Positions 32,774-42,046 of a stretch of 64,000 nucleotides of DNA are shown piece by piece. The notes under the pieces are model-generated. The model worked only from the letters and a program-made list of their open reading frames with translations. It was not told where the DNA came from and made no database searches. The stretch is from PFJX01 sp044227325. GTDB lineage: Bacteria; Pseudomonadota; Gammaproteobacteria; Burkholderiales; Thiobacillaceae. The position numbers and the translations under genes are program-made. The stretch spans positions 1-64,000 of the forward strand of contig JBGAFI010000003.1 in assembly GCA_044227325.1 (NCBI GenBank), in the 5' to 3' direction. How positions within the stretch are numbered: position 1 is the first letter of the stretch; the number at the start of each line of letters is the position of its first letter.

Positions 32774-32802
32774 TTGACAAATCAGAGGGCTAGCGGTCTA
32801 AT
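32774..32802 (+). promoter_or_regulatory. Sigma70-like promoter of rpmH
   Basis: TTGACA (32774-32779), a 17-base spacer and TCTAAT (32797-32802) face rpmH, 44 bases before its start. The perfect -35 and correct spacing fit the strong expression expected for a ribosomal protein. Confidence 0.65.
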
Positions 32803-32846
32803 ACGCCGCTTTTTCGCAGCCGACTTTTTGCTCCAGAGGATTCCCC

Positions 32847-32981
32847 ATGAAACGCACCTATCAACCTTCCGTCGTTCGTCGCAAGCGCACCCACGGATTC
32901 CGCGCTCGCATGAAGACCAAGGGCGGCCGCGCGGTCATCAATGCCCGTCGCGCCAAGGGCCGCAAGCGTCTGGCGGTCTGA
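32847..32981 (+). CDS. rpmH: 50S ribosomal protein L34
   Basis: A 44-residue, strongly basic protein beginning MKRTYQPSVVRRKRTHGFRA and ending GRKRLAV, the textbook L34 sequence. The start has CAGAGGA upstream. First gene of the rightward origin cluster; part of the large ribosomal subunit. Confidence 0.99.
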   Translation: MKRTYQPSVVRRKRTHGFRARMKTKGGRAVINARRAKGRKRLAV

Positions 32982-33011
32982 GCCAGGGGTTTGACATCGG
33001 GCTCGGGCACC

Positions 33012-33410
33012 ATGCCCTTCGCCTTCGGGCGAGACAAAAAAATGCGCAAAACGGATGAGTTTTCATCCGTTTTTCGTTTCCGGTGTGTAGGCAACGGCCC
33101 CGGCCTGGATGTGCTGGCCGCCCCCAACGGACTGGATTACGCTCGCCTAGGCTTGATCGTTCCCAAGAAGATCATCGCCACCGCGGCGGGCCGCAACCGG
33201 ATCAAGCGACTATTGCGCGAGGGGTTTCGCCTGAAGCAAGTGGATCTGGCGGGTCTGGACGTGGTGGCCCGCTTGAAGGCCCGAGTGGAAGAAGACATTC
33301 TCAAAGGCACTTTTCAATCCGGCATGGATCAATGCAAAGCTTGTGTCGAAAACCGCACCAATCGCGCGAACCTAGCCAGCAGGGCGGAGCCCAGTAGCGC
33401 CCGCTCCTGA
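33012..33410 (+). CDS. rnpA: Ribonuclease P protein component
   Basis: A 132-residue basic protein that supports the RNase P RNA in tRNA 5' processing. It shows RKTDEFSSVF near the start and the family signature GRNRIKRLLREGFRL near residue 75. The C-terminal 30 residues (CKACVENRTNR onward) are not typical and could have been left over from the sequence that replaced yidD. ATG 33012 is used; a TTG at 32991 is an alternative. A terminator-like hairpin lies within codons 13-21. Confidence 0.94.
   Translation: MPFAFGRDKKMRKTDEFSSVFRFRCVGNGPGLDVLAAPNGLDYARLGLIVPKKIIATAAGRNRIKRLLREGFRLKQVDLAGLDVVARLKARVEEDILKGTFQSGMDQCKACVENRTNRANLASRAEPSSARS
33049..33074 (+). terminator. Terminator-like hairpin inside the 5' end of rnpA
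   Basis: AAACGGATGA, loop GTTT, TCATCCGTTT, then further T residues: a perfect 10-bp stem followed by a short U-run, inside the codons for RKTDEFSSVFR. It could cut most transcripts after rpmH so that L34 is made in excess of the RNase P protein. Confidence 0.6.
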
Positions 33411-33452
33411 TCCCATACCGACGCATACAGACAATCTACCCAGCCAATCGCC

Positions 33453-35123
33453 ATGGATACCCAGCGCATCATCGCGTTCATCGTCTTTTCCTTCTCTTTG
33501 CTGCTTCTGTGGGAATCCTGGCAGAGCTACAACAATCCCAAGCCCGTGGTCGAGACCCAGGCTAGCCACTCGGCGGTTCCCGCAGCGCCCGAAGCGTCTT
33601 CGCTTCCCACACCAGGTCAGACCCTCGCGCCCACCGCCGCGGCGACTGCGACCGAATCCGGGCAAGTCCGGAATGGCGCGCGCGCGAAGGTCGTGACGGA
33701 CGTTCTCAGCGCGGAGATCGACGCGAACGGCGGCGACCTGCGCGAGCTTGTCCTGACCGCCTACCGTCAGAACGAGGACGCGAGCAAGCCGTTCCGCCTG
33801 TTCGAGGAAAAAGCCGGCCGTAATTATTTCGCCCAGCTTGGCTTCATCGGTGGCGAGCTGCCGACCCACAAGACCGTGTTCGAACTGGTGCCGGGGGAAT
33901 ACCGGCTCAAGGATGGCCAAAACGAACTGAAGGTCAGTCTCAAGGCCCAGGTCAATGGCGCGGAGGTTGTACGAACCTATACCTTCAAGCGCGACAGTTA
34001 CGTGGTGGACGTCGACACCCAGGTGAGGAACTCAGGTTCCGGCGTGGTGAAGGGCTTCCCCTATTATCAATTCCTGCGCAATGGACAGCCGCCGGAAGGC
34101 CAATCCAAATTCATCAATACCTTCACCGGACCGGCGATCTATACCGAGGCGGCAAAATTCCAGAAAGTTAAATTCGACGCTATCACCAAGGGCAATGCGG
34201 AGTTCGCGAAGAGCGCCAAGGATGGTTGGGTCAGTATGATCGAACACCACTTCGCCGCGGTCTGGATGACCCGGGATCCCGCCGATGCGAGCCAGCGCGA
34301 GTTCTACACCCGCGCGGTCGGCAACGACGAGTTCTCCGCCGGCGTGATCATGCCCGAGCTCAGTCTGAAGCCGGGCGAGGAAAAGACGGTTTCCATGCGT
34401 TTGTACGCCGGTCCCCAGGAACTGGAAAAGATCAAATCCCTGGCGCCCGGCCTCGATCTGGTCGTGGATTACGGCTGGCTCACGGTGCTGGCCTACCCCC
34501 TGTTCGTGGTGCTCAACTGGCTCAACAAGCTGGTGCACAACTGGGGCGTGGCCATCATCCTGCTGACCGTGCTGATCAAGGCCGGCTTCTATCCCTTGTC
34601 CGCCGCCAGTTACAAGTCCATGGCCAAGATGCGCAAGCTGGCGCCGCGCCTGCAGCACCTCAAGGAGCGCTTCGGCGACGATCGGCAGAAGCTGCACGAG
34701 GCGATGATGAAGATCTACCAGGAGGAGAAGATCAATCCTCTGGGCGGCTGCCTGCCCATCCTGATCCAGATCCCGGTGTTCATCGCGCTTTACTGGGTTT
34801 TGTTGGGCACCGTGGAACTGCGCCAGGCGCCCTTCGCCCTTTGGATCACCGACCTGTCCAAACCGGACCCCTACTACGTGCTACCGGTCGTCATGGCCAT
34901 CACCTCGTTCATCCAGGTGAAGCTGTCCCCCTCTTCGCCGGACCCGGTGCAGCAGAAAGTCATGATGGCCATGCCGGTGATCTTTTCCGTCATGTTCCTG
35001 TTCTTCCCCGCCGGTCTGGTGCTCTACTGGCTGGTCAACAACGTGCTGTCCATCCTTCAGCAGTGGCGCATCAACAAGGTCATCGAAGCCGGCGGCGCAG
35101 CCGCGAACGATAGCAAGCACTAA
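33453..35123 (+). CDS. yidC: Membrane protein insertase YidC
   Basis: A 556-residue inner-membrane protein: an N-terminal anchor (about residues 6-22), a Ser/Ala/Pro-rich linker, the large periplasmic beta domain (about 70-320), and the C-terminal insertase core with five membrane segments (VAIILLTVLIKAGFYPL, CLPILIQIPVFIALYWVLL, and the final VLYWLVNNVLSILQQW). The positively charged cytoplasmic hairpin (MRKLAPRLQHLKERFGDDRQKL) is present. Inserts respiratory and ATP synthase subunits such as AtpE. It follows rnpA by 42 bases with no yidD between them. Confidence 0.98.
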   Translation: MDTQRIIAFIVFSFSLLLLWESWQSYNNPKPVVETQASHSAVPAAPEASSLPTPGQTLAPTAAATATESGQVRNGARAKVVTDVLSAEIDANGGDLRELVLTAYRQNEDASKPFRLFEEKAGRNYFAQLGFIGGELPTHKTVFELVPGEYRLKDGQNELKVSLKAQVNGAEVVRTYTFKRDSYVVDVDTQVRNSGSGVVKGFPYYQFLRNGQPPEGQSKFINTFTGPAIYTEAAKFQKVKFDAITKGNAEFAKSAKDGWVSMIEHHFAAVWMTRDPADASQREFYTRAVGNDEFSAGVIMPELSLKPGEEKTVSMRLYAGPQELEKIKSLAPGLDLVVDYGWLTVLAYPLFVVLNWLNKLVHNWGVAIILLTVLIKAGFYPLSAASYKSMAKMRKLAPRLQHLKERFGDDRQKLHEAMMKIYQEEKINPLGGCLPILIQIPVFIALYWVLLGTVELRQAPFALWITDLSKPDPYYVLPVVMAITSFIQVKLSPSSPDPVQQKVMMAMPVIFSVMFLFFPAGLVLYWLVNNVLSILQQWRINKVIEAGGAAANDSKH

Positions 35124-35145
35124 CTTATCGTTACAGGCGGCGTCC

Positions 35146-36483
35146 ATGCCGTCCCTGCCTTCCGATCCCATTGCCGCCATCGCCACCGCCCCCGGGCGGG
35201 GGGGTATCGGCGTGGTGCGCATCTCCTGCGCGAATCCGGAGCCGTTTCTCCAGGGACTCGTCGGACGGCATCCGTCGCCGCGCCATGCGACCTACGCGCG
35301 CTTTCTGAATGAAGCTGGCGAATCCCTGGATGACGGCATCGTCCTCTGGTTTCCCGCGCCCCATTCCTTTACCGGCGAGTACGTCATCGAGCTGCAGGGC
35401 CATGGCGGTCCCCAGGTGCTGCAACTGGTTCTGGAACGTTGTGTGGAGCTGGGCGCGCGTCTGGCCCAGCCCGGCGAATTCAGCCGGCGCGCCTTCCTAA
35501 ACGGCAAGCTGGATCTGGCCCAGGCCGAGGCCATCGCCGATCTCATCGACGCGGGCAGCCGGGAAGCGGCGCGCAGCGCGGTGCGGGCCCTCGAGGGCGA
35601 ATTCTCGCGCCGGATCAACGCGCTCAAGGACGGCCTGATCCATCTGCGCATGCTGGTGGAGGCGACGCTGGATTTTCCCGAGGAGGATATCGATTTCCTC
35701 GAGCAGGCCGATGCCTGGGGCAAGCTCGCCGAGCTGAGCGGCCGCCTCGATGCCGTCATGGCCCAGGCCCGGCAGGGCGCCATGCTGCGGGAAGGGCTCA
35801 ACGTGGTGCTGATCGGCCAGCCCAATGTGGGCAAATCCAGCCTGTTGAACCGGTTGGCCGGCTATGAGGCCGCCATCGTCACCGAGATTGCCGGCACGAC
35901 TCGGGATACGTTGCGCGAAGCCATCCAGATCGAGGGCGTGCCCCTGCACATCATCGATACCGCGGGCTTGCGGGAAACCGACAATCCGGTCGAACGGCTG
36001 GGTATCGAGCGTACCTGGGCGGTCTTGGAAAAGGCCGACTTGGCGGTATTGCTGACCGATGCCCAGCACGGCGTCGGCGAGCAGGAGGCCGGCATCCTCG
36101 CCCGCTTGCCGCCGATACCCGTGCTGACGGTGCACAACAAGATCGATCTCACCCAGGAGTCCGAGCGCGCTTCGGCGGACGGCCGGGAAGTCTGGCTTTC
36201 CGCGAAAACCGGCGCGGGCATGGACTTGCTGCGGCGGCGCCTGCTGGAACTGGCCGGCTGGCAAAGCACGGGTGAAGGCCTGTTCACCGCCCGGGCGCGG
36301 CACCTGGACGCACTGAGGCGCGCGGGGGCGCATCTGGATGTCGCCCGGCAGTCAGGCAAGCAACTGGAATTCCTGGCCGAGGAATTGCGCCTCTCCCACG
36401 AGGCGCTGGCTGAAATCACCGGGGAATTCAGTGCCGACGACCTGCTCGGCGTGATATTCAGCCAGTTCTGTATCGGAAAATAG
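35146..36483 (+). CDS. mnmE: tRNA modification GTPase MnmE
   Basis: A 445-residue GTPase that, with MnmG, makes the 5-carboxymethylaminomethyl group on U34 of some tRNAs. The N-terminal tetrahydrofolate-binding domain (AIATAPGRGGIGVVRISC), G1 GQPNVGKSS at 224-232, G3 DTAGLRET, and the C-terminal Cys motif FCIGK are complete. It ends the rightward origin operon. The 222-base gap behind it (36484-36705) has a GCCGGCG-GAAA-CGCCGG hairpin (about 36500-36517) that may end the transcript, and no gene. Confidence 0.98.
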   Translation: MPSLPSDPIAAIATAPGRGGIGVVRISCANPEPFLQGLVGRHPSPRHATYARFLNEAGESLDDGIVLWFPAPHSFTGEYVIELQGHGGPQVLQLVLERCVELGARLAQPGEFSRRAFLNGKLDLAQAEAIADLIDAGSREAARSAVRALEGEFSRRINALKDGLIHLRMLVEATLDFPEEDIDFLEQADAWGKLAELSGRLDAVMAQARQGAMLREGLNVVLIGQPNVGKSSLLNRLAGYEAAIVTEIAGTTRDTLREAIQIEGVPLHIIDTAGLRETDNPVERLGIERTWAVLEKADLAVLLTDAQHGVGEQEAGILARLPPIPVLTVHNKIDLTQESERASADGREVWLSAKTGAGMDLLRRRLLELAGWQSTGEGLFTARARHLDALRRAGAHLDVARQSGKQLEFLAEELRLSHEALAEITGEFSADDLLGVIFSQFCIGK

Positions 36484-36705
36484 TCGCCAGCTTGTCGTGC
36501 CGGCGGAAACGCCGGTGTGGCGCGGCCAGTTGCCAGGGCCCACGCCTGTCCGAACTCAGTAAGGCTCGCGCCGGCATGCCGGCGGGTTGCCCGCGCGAGC
36601 CCGGGTGGAAGTGGGAAAGCAGGCCGATGATCTTCGCCGCGCCGTGGCGGTGGCTGCCTGCTTTTGGTTTTCCCAGCATGGCGGGAAGCTCGCTGTTTGT
36701 TCCGG

Positions 36706-37074
36706 TCAGACTAGAACCCAGGATCCCGTGGTGCCGCAGCGGCGAAACTCGTCGGTGCAGAAACTGAATTCGTCCTTGGGGCTTTCCTGCGTTTCCTGGC
36801 TTTCCAGCGACTCCGATTTCGCACTTTTTTCCAGATGCCAGCGCACGCCGGCCAGGAACATGATTTCCTCGAGCACGTCCTCGGGGAAACCCATGCGGTT
36901 GCCGCGAGTGTCGATCAGCAGGCTGTCCAGGTAGGCGTCGATATCCGGACCCTTCCAGCGCTTGATCAGTTCGATGGCGATACGCATGAAACGCCGTTCG
37001 AGGGCGGATTCCGCTATCGCCGCCTTTTCAGGGCGGCTTTCGCGCCGGTCCAGGCTGGTTACGTTGGCGATCAT
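36706..37074 (-). CDS. Hypothetical protein, 122 residues
   Basis: No family recognised. The predicted protein is mostly helical and soluble, with a conserved-looking core (RRFMRIAIELIKRWKGPDIDAYLDSLLID) and a charged, glutamate-rich second half with two cysteines near the C-terminus. Support for a real gene: a GGAGT ribosome-binding site seven bases before ATG 37074, codon use like its neighbours and an AT-rich promoter-like gap of 176 bases upstream shared with the divergent ABC exporter. Confidence 0.6.
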   Translation of the reverse strand: MIANVTSLDRRESRPEKAAIAESALERRFMRIAIELIKRWKGPDIDAYLDSLLIDTRGNRMGFPEDVLEEIMFLAGVRWHLEKSAKSESLESQETQESPKDEFSFCTDEFRRCGTTGSWVLV

Positions 37075-37250
37075 GATGGACTCCGAAAAATGATGGATTT
37101 GATTTATGTGTGCGCAATATGCATGCCAAAACCAACATATACATATTTCTGATATTTATCAGTAGGTTAGTCAATTCCATGGGGCAAAGTTTGCGATGCG
37201 CCCCGCGTGGCGGCTAAGCTCGTTCCGACACTACTGTTGAAAAAACAACA

Positions 37251-39038
37251 ATGAACGCCCCATCCAGCGAGACCCTTACCTGGCCCGTCATCCTTGCCGA
37301 GGTGAGACAACACCGGCAGAGATTGCTGAAGGGCAATCTCATCGCCCTTTTCGCGGTGCTGTGTTCCGTGCCCGTTCCCTTGTTCCTGCCGGTCCTGGTC
37401 GACGAAGTCCTGCTGCACAAGCCGGGCGGTTTCATCGCCTTCTTCTCGCCCTGGTTTCCGGCTTCCTGGCACGGTCCCGTGCTGTTCGTGCTGGTCGCCT
37501 TCATGCTGACCGTCGGGCTGCGGCTCAGCGCCATTCTCTTGAACGTCTGGCAGGCGCGCACGTTTTCCCTGATCTCCAAGGAAGTGGTCTACCGCATCCG
37601 CGCGCGCATGCTGGAGCGCTTGTCCCGGATCGCCCTGTCCGAGTACGAGACTCTGGGATCCGGCCGGGTGAGCTCCCACTTCGTCACCGACCTCAACGCG
37701 GTGGATGGCTTCCTGGGCGCATCCATTTCCGGCTTCCTGGTGGCGGCTTTGTCGCTGGTGGGCGTGGCGGGGGTCTTGCTATGGATGAACTGGCTCCTCG
37801 CGCTGTTCATCCTGCTGTTGAATCCCCTGGTCATCGCTTTTTCCACCCGGCTGGGAAAGCGGGTGAAGGAACTGAAAAAGCGCGAGAACTCGGCATTCGA
37901 GGTTTTTCAGGAGGCGTTGACGGAGACACTGGACGCGTTGAACCAGATTCGCGCGATGAACCGGGAAAAGCACTATCTGGCCCGGGTCGCGGACAAGGCC
38001 GCGAATATCCGCCAGCACGCGGCGGCTTTCGCCTGGAAGTCGGATGCCATGAACCGGGTGTCGTTCTTCGTCTTCCTTGCCGGGTTCGACGCTTTCCGCG
38101 CGGGCGCGATGCTCATGGTGGTGTACTCGGACCTCACCATCGGCGAGATGCTGGCGGTGTTCGGCTACCTCTGGTTCATGATGGGCCCGGTCCAGGAGAT
38201 CATCAATATCCAATACGCCTGGTACGGCGCCAACGCGGCGCTGTCGCGCATCAATGGCCTGCTGGCCCTGCGGCAGGCCGAGCCGGGCCATGCCGGCCGC
38301 GACCCGTTCGCCGGCCATGACACGGTGGGCGTGGAACTGGACGGTGTCACCTTCTCCTATGGCGACAGCGAGACCATCCTGGACGACGTGAACATGGCCA
38401 TCGCGCCGGGGGAAAAGGTCGCGCTGGTCGGCGCCTCGGGCGGCGGAAAATCCACGCTGGTGCAGGCCCTGCTCGGCCTTTATCCCCTGAAGTCGGGCAC
38501 GATCCGCTACGGCGACGCGGAGGTATCGGAAATCGGCTGGTCCACGGTGCGGGACAATGTCGGTGTCGTGCTGCAACACCCGGTGCTGTTCAATGCCTCC
38601 CTGCGCGACAACCTGAGCCTGGGTCGGGAATACGCCGACGCCGATCTATGGCGCGCGCTGGAGATCGCCCAACTGAAGGATTTCGTGGCCGAATTGCCGG
38701 CGGGTCTGGACAACATAGTGGGCAAGAACGGCGTGCGCCTATCCGGCGGCCAGCGCCAGAGGTTGGCCATCGCGCGCATGGTCCTGGGGCGCCCGGGCGT
38801 CGTCATCCTGGACGAGGCCACCTCGGCCCTGGACAGCGCCACGGAACGGCACCTGCATGAAGCGCTGGCCGGATTCCTCAAGGGCCGCACCACACTCATC
38901 ATCGCCCACCGGTTGTCCGCCGTGCGGCAGGCGGACCGCATCCTGGTGTTCGAGAACGGCCGCGTGGTGGAGGACGGGAGCCACGACAGCCTGATGCGCC
39001 AGGGCGGCCTCTACCACAAGCTCTACGCCCACGCGTGA
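37251..39038 (+). CDS. ABC exporter, fused membrane and ATPase domains
   Basis: A 595-residue MsbA/LmrA-like half-transporter. Residues 1-330 hold six membrane segments; residues 350-590 the ATPase with Walker A GASGGGKST, signature LSGGQRQRLAIARM and Walker B VVILDEATSALD. It would dimerise and export a lipid, peptide or drug; substrate cannot be read. No accessory genes are adjacent. The 5' gap of 176 bases is AT-rich. A parS-like site lies 22 bases after its stop. Confidence 0.9.
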   Translation: MNAPSSETLTWPVILAEVRQHRQRLLKGNLIALFAVLCSVPVPLFLPVLVDEVLLHKPGGFIAFFSPWFPASWHGPVLFVLVAFMLTVGLRLSAILLNVWQARTFSLISKEVVYRIRARMLERLSRIALSEYETLGSGRVSSHFVTDLNAVDGFLGASISGFLVAALSLVGVAGVLLWMNWLLALFILLLNPLVIAFSTRLGKRVKELKKRENSAFEVFQEALTETLDALNQIRAMNREKHYLARVADKAANIRQHAAAFAWKSDAMNRVSFFVFLAGFDAFRAGAMLMVVYSDLTIGEMLAVFGYLWFMMGPVQEIINIQYAWYGANAALSRINGLLALRQAEPGHAGRDPFAGHDTVGVELDGVTFSYGDSETILDDVNMAIAPGEKVALVGASGGGKSTLVQALLGLYPLKSGTIRYGDAEVSEIGWSTVRDNVGVVLQHPVLFNASLRDNLSLGREYADADLWRALEIAQLKDFVAELPAGLDNIVGKNGVRLSGGQRQRLAIARMVLGRPGVVILDEATSALDSATERHLHEALAGFLKGRTTLIIAHRLSAVRQADRILVFENGRVVEDGSHDSLMRQGGLYHKLYAHA

Positions 39039-39059
39039 GGTGCCGGCGCGGCACCCGGG

Positions 39060-39075
39060 GGTTTCACGTGAAACA
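39060..39075. promoter_or_regulatory. parS-like site between the ABC exporter and ppc
   Basis: GGTTTCACGTGAAACA matches the parS consensus at 15 of 16 positions and has the perfect 14-bp core palindrome. Intergenic, about 8 kb right of the putative oriC. Confidence 0.82.
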
Positions 39076-39157
39076 TCGGTACCAATCCGAAAGGTGGATT
39101 TTCCTGGCGCGCGGCGGGTGATACCGTCTCCCCATCCCCCTGGAATAGCGTAGCGCC

Positions 39158-41956
39158 ATGATCGCCTCGACCCCCGATCCCGCCTTGAACCGACGCGTGA
39201 AACTGCTCGTTCTGCTGCTGAGCCGCGTGCTGAAGCGCCAGCTCGACGCCGCCACCTACGGCGCCCTGAAGACCCTGCGCCTCGGCTTCATCGCCCTGCG
39301 CGAGAAGGACGACGCGCGGACGCGCGCCGCGCTGATGGCGAAGATCGACGAACTCGCGCCCGAATCCCTGAGCCAGGTCATCCGCGCCTACAACATCTAT
39401 TTCAGCCTGGTGAACATCGCCGAGGAGGCCTACAACCTGGCCGAGCGGCGCAAGGCGGTGGCGCAGGGCGGCCACATGTGGGCCGGCTCATTCCACGATA
39501 CCTTGCTGGTGCTGCGCGACCATGGCGTGCACGCCGAGGATTTGGGCCGCCTCCTGCACCAACTGCGTTTCATGCCGGTGATCACCGCCCATCCGTCCGA
39601 GGCCAAGCGGCGCACCATCAAGGGCGCGTTGCGCAACATCTTCGTGAGCCTGGAAGCGTTGGACGATCCGCGACTGACGGGCATGTTCCGCGACGAGGCG
39701 CTGGCCCAGCTCGGCAAGCAGATCCAAATTCTTTGGAAGACCGACGAGGTGCGCACCTACAAGCTCGAGGTCCGCGACGAGATCCGCGCCGGCCTGTCGT
39801 TCTTTCCCCAATCCCTGTTCCAGGCGGTGGTGGGGGTGTACCGCAATTTCCGCAAAGCCTTGCGGGACAGCTACGGCGCGGATGTGGCCGAGGCCGTGGG
39901 CGTGCCCGATTTCCTGCGCTTCGGATCCTGGATCGGCGGCGACCGGGATGGCCATCCCTTCGTCACAGCGGAGGTGACGGCGCTGGCCTGGCGCATGCAG
40001 GCACGCACCGCCTATGCGGAATATCTGCGCCGCATCGACCTGCTCAGCGACCAGCTCTCCTATTCGACCCGGCTGTGCCAGCCATCGGCGGAATTCATGG
40101 CTTCGCTGGAAACGGACATCGAGCGCCAGGACGTGGGCAGGGAAAACACATCTCACCGCTTCGTACAGGAGCCGTACCGGCACAAGCTTTCCCTGATGCG
40201 CGCCCGTCTGGTCCGCAACCTGGAACTGATCCAGCGCGCCATCGACGGCATGGAGGCAGGCTATGAAACACTCGGCTATGCCAGCGCTCAGAGTTTCCTG
40301 GAGGATCTCGCGACCATCCGGGCCTCGCTGCATAGCCATGGCGACGCGGAGGTGGCGGACGGCGATCTGGACGACCTCATCCTGCTCGTGAAAACCTTCG
40401 GTTTCCACTTGCTGCAATTGGATGTGCGCCAGGAATCCGGACGCCATGGCGAAACCATGGCGGAGATTTTCCGGCAGGCCCTGGACCTGGACTACGCCGG
40501 CCTGGAAGAGGAGGCTCGTCTGGAACTGCTCGCCGAGGCCATCGCCAATCCCAACGCGTTGCAGTTCGACAGCGCCAGCCTGTCCGATGCCGCCCGGGAG
40601 ACCCTGAGGGTGTTCCAGCTGATCGCGCACATGCGCCGCGACCTGGGCACGCAATGTTTCGGCCGCTACGTGATCTCCATGACCCATACCGCCTCCCACG
40701 TCATGGAGGCGATGTGCCTCGCCACTCTGGCGGGTCTGGCCGGGCGCTTGGCTGGCAAGTGGTTTTGCCACATCGGCGTCAGTCCGCTGTTCGAAACCAT
40801 CGAGGATCTGGCCCATGTGGAGGCGGTGCTCGCCCGCCTGTACCGCCAGCCTGTGTACCGTCAACTGCTGGACGCCTATCAGCAGGGCCAGGAAGTGATG
40901 CTGGGCTATTCGGATTCCTGCAAGGACGGCGGCATCCTGGCCTCGTCGTGGGGCCTGTACGAAGCCCAGAAGAAGATCGTCGCCCTGTCCCAGGCGGAAG
41001 GCGTTCCCTGCCGCCTGTTTCACGGCCGGGGCGGCACCGTGGGGCGCGGCGGCGGCCCCACCCACGAGGCGATCCTGGCCCAGCCGCCCGGTACCGTGCG
41101 TGGCGAGATCAAGCTCACCGAGCAGGGCGAGGTGTTGTTCTACAAGTACAACAACATGGAAACCGCCATCTACGAATTGACCATGGGCGCCTCGGGCCTG
41201 CTCAAGGCGAGCGCCCATCTGATACGCAGCGAGGGCGAGGACCGTCTCGACTACCTGGGCATCATGGACGAGATCGCGCGCATCGGCGAGGACCGCTACC
41301 GGGAACTGACGGAGCGCACCGACGGTTTCCTCGACTATTTCTACGAGGCGACCCCGGTGCGCGAGATCGGTTGGCTCAACATCGGCTCGCGCCCTTCCCA
41401 TCGCAAGGCGGGAGACCGTTCCAAGAGCTCGGTGCGGGCGATCTCCTGGGTGTTCGCCTGGGGCCAGTCGCGCCAGGCGTTGCCGGCCTGGTACGGCATC
41501 GGTTCCGCGCTGGAGGCATGGCGCGGCAGCGATCCGGCGCGTCTGGCCAAGCTGCAGCGCATGTACCTGGAATGGCCGTTCTTCCGCACCCTGTTGTCCA
41601 ATGCTCAGATGGCACTGGCCAAGACCGACATGGGCATCGCCGGGGAGTACGCCGAGCTATGCCAGGATCCGGATGCCGGCCGCCGCGTCTACGAATTGAT
41701 CCGGGCGGAATACCAGCGCGCCTGCCAGCAGATCCTCAATGTCGCCGACAGCCTCACGTTGCTGGAGGAGACCCCCGCGCTCGCGCTTTCCCTCGCCAGC
41801 CGCAATCCCTACCTCGACCCGCTCAATTCCATCCAGGTCGCGCTCTTGCGCCGCCTGCGCGGGATCGCGCCCGGGCAGCAGCAGGACAGCCCGTGGCTGG
41901 AGCCGTTGCTGCGCTCCATCAATGCCATCGCGGCGGGCATGCGCAACACCGGTTGA
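39158..41956 (+). CDS. ppc: Phosphoenolpyruvate carboxylase
   Basis: A 932-residue enzyme that carboxylates PEP to oxaloacetate to refill the TCA cycle. The active-site motifs appear in order: ITAHPSEAKRRT (catalytic His), WIGGDRDGHPFVT, GYSDSCKDGGILAS and FHGRGGTVGRGGGPTH; the C-terminus ends GMRNTG as in the whole family. SDSCKDGG has Cys where many homologues have Asn. Single cistron between two parS-like sites. Confidence 0.97.
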   Translation: MIASTPDPALNRRVKLLVLLLSRVLKRQLDAATYGALKTLRLGFIALREKDDARTRAALMAKIDELAPESLSQVIRAYNIYFSLVNIAEEAYNLAERRKAVAQGGHMWAGSFHDTLLVLRDHGVHAEDLGRLLHQLRFMPVITAHPSEAKRRTIKGALRNIFVSLEALDDPRLTGMFRDEALAQLGKQIQILWKTDEVRTYKLEVRDEIRAGLSFFPQSLFQAVVGVYRNFRKALRDSYGADVAEAVGVPDFLRFGSWIGGDRDGHPFVTAEVTALAWRMQARTAYAEYLRRIDLLSDQLSYSTRLCQPSAEFMASLETDIERQDVGRENTSHRFVQEPYRHKLSLMRARLVRNLELIQRAIDGMEAGYETLGYASAQSFLEDLATIRASLHSHGDAEVADGDLDDLILLVKTFGFHLLQLDVRQESGRHGETMAEIFRQALDLDYAGLEEEARLELLAEAIANPNALQFDSASLSDAARETLRVFQLIAHMRRDLGTQCFGRYVISMTHTASHVMEAMCLATLAGLAGRLAGKWFCHIGVSPLFETIEDLAHVEAVLARLYRQPVYRQLLDAYQQGQEVMLGYSDSCKDGGILASSWGLYEAQKKIVALSQAEGVPCRLFHGRGGTVGRGGGPTHEAILAQPPGTVRGEIKLTEQGEVLFYKYNNMETAIYELTMGASGLLKASAHLIRSEGEDRLDYLGIMDEIARIGEDRYRELTERTDGFLDYFYEATPVREIGWLNIGSRPSHRKAGDRSKSSVRAISWVFAWGQSRQALPAWYGIGSALEAWRGSDPARLAKLQRMYLEWPFFRTLLSNAQMALAKTDMGIAGEYAELCQDPDAGRRVYELIRAEYQRACQQILNVADSLTLLEETPALALSLASRNPYLDPLNSIQVALLRRLRGIAPGQQQDSPWLEPLLRSINAIAAGMRNTG

Positions 41957-41971
41957 ATCGCCGGATCGGCA

Positions 41972-41987
41972 TGTTCCACGTGAAACA
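41972..41987. promoter_or_regulatory. parS-like site between ppc and mnmG
   Basis: TGTTCCACGTGAAACA: 15 of 16 positions match the consensus. It lies 60 bases upstream of mnmG, the first gene of the run that ends with parB, so ParB could also affect its own operon's transcription. Confidence 0.8.
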
Positions 41988-42046
41988 GGCTGATGCATGG
42001 CGTAGAATCCGCCGCCTGATTGCCGTAAGGCGGAGCGGGTAACTCA

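Noticed and set aside
32702..32846. rpmH-dnaA gap as the origin
   Set aside because: No TTATNCACA-like boxes were found; the region fits divergent promoters only.
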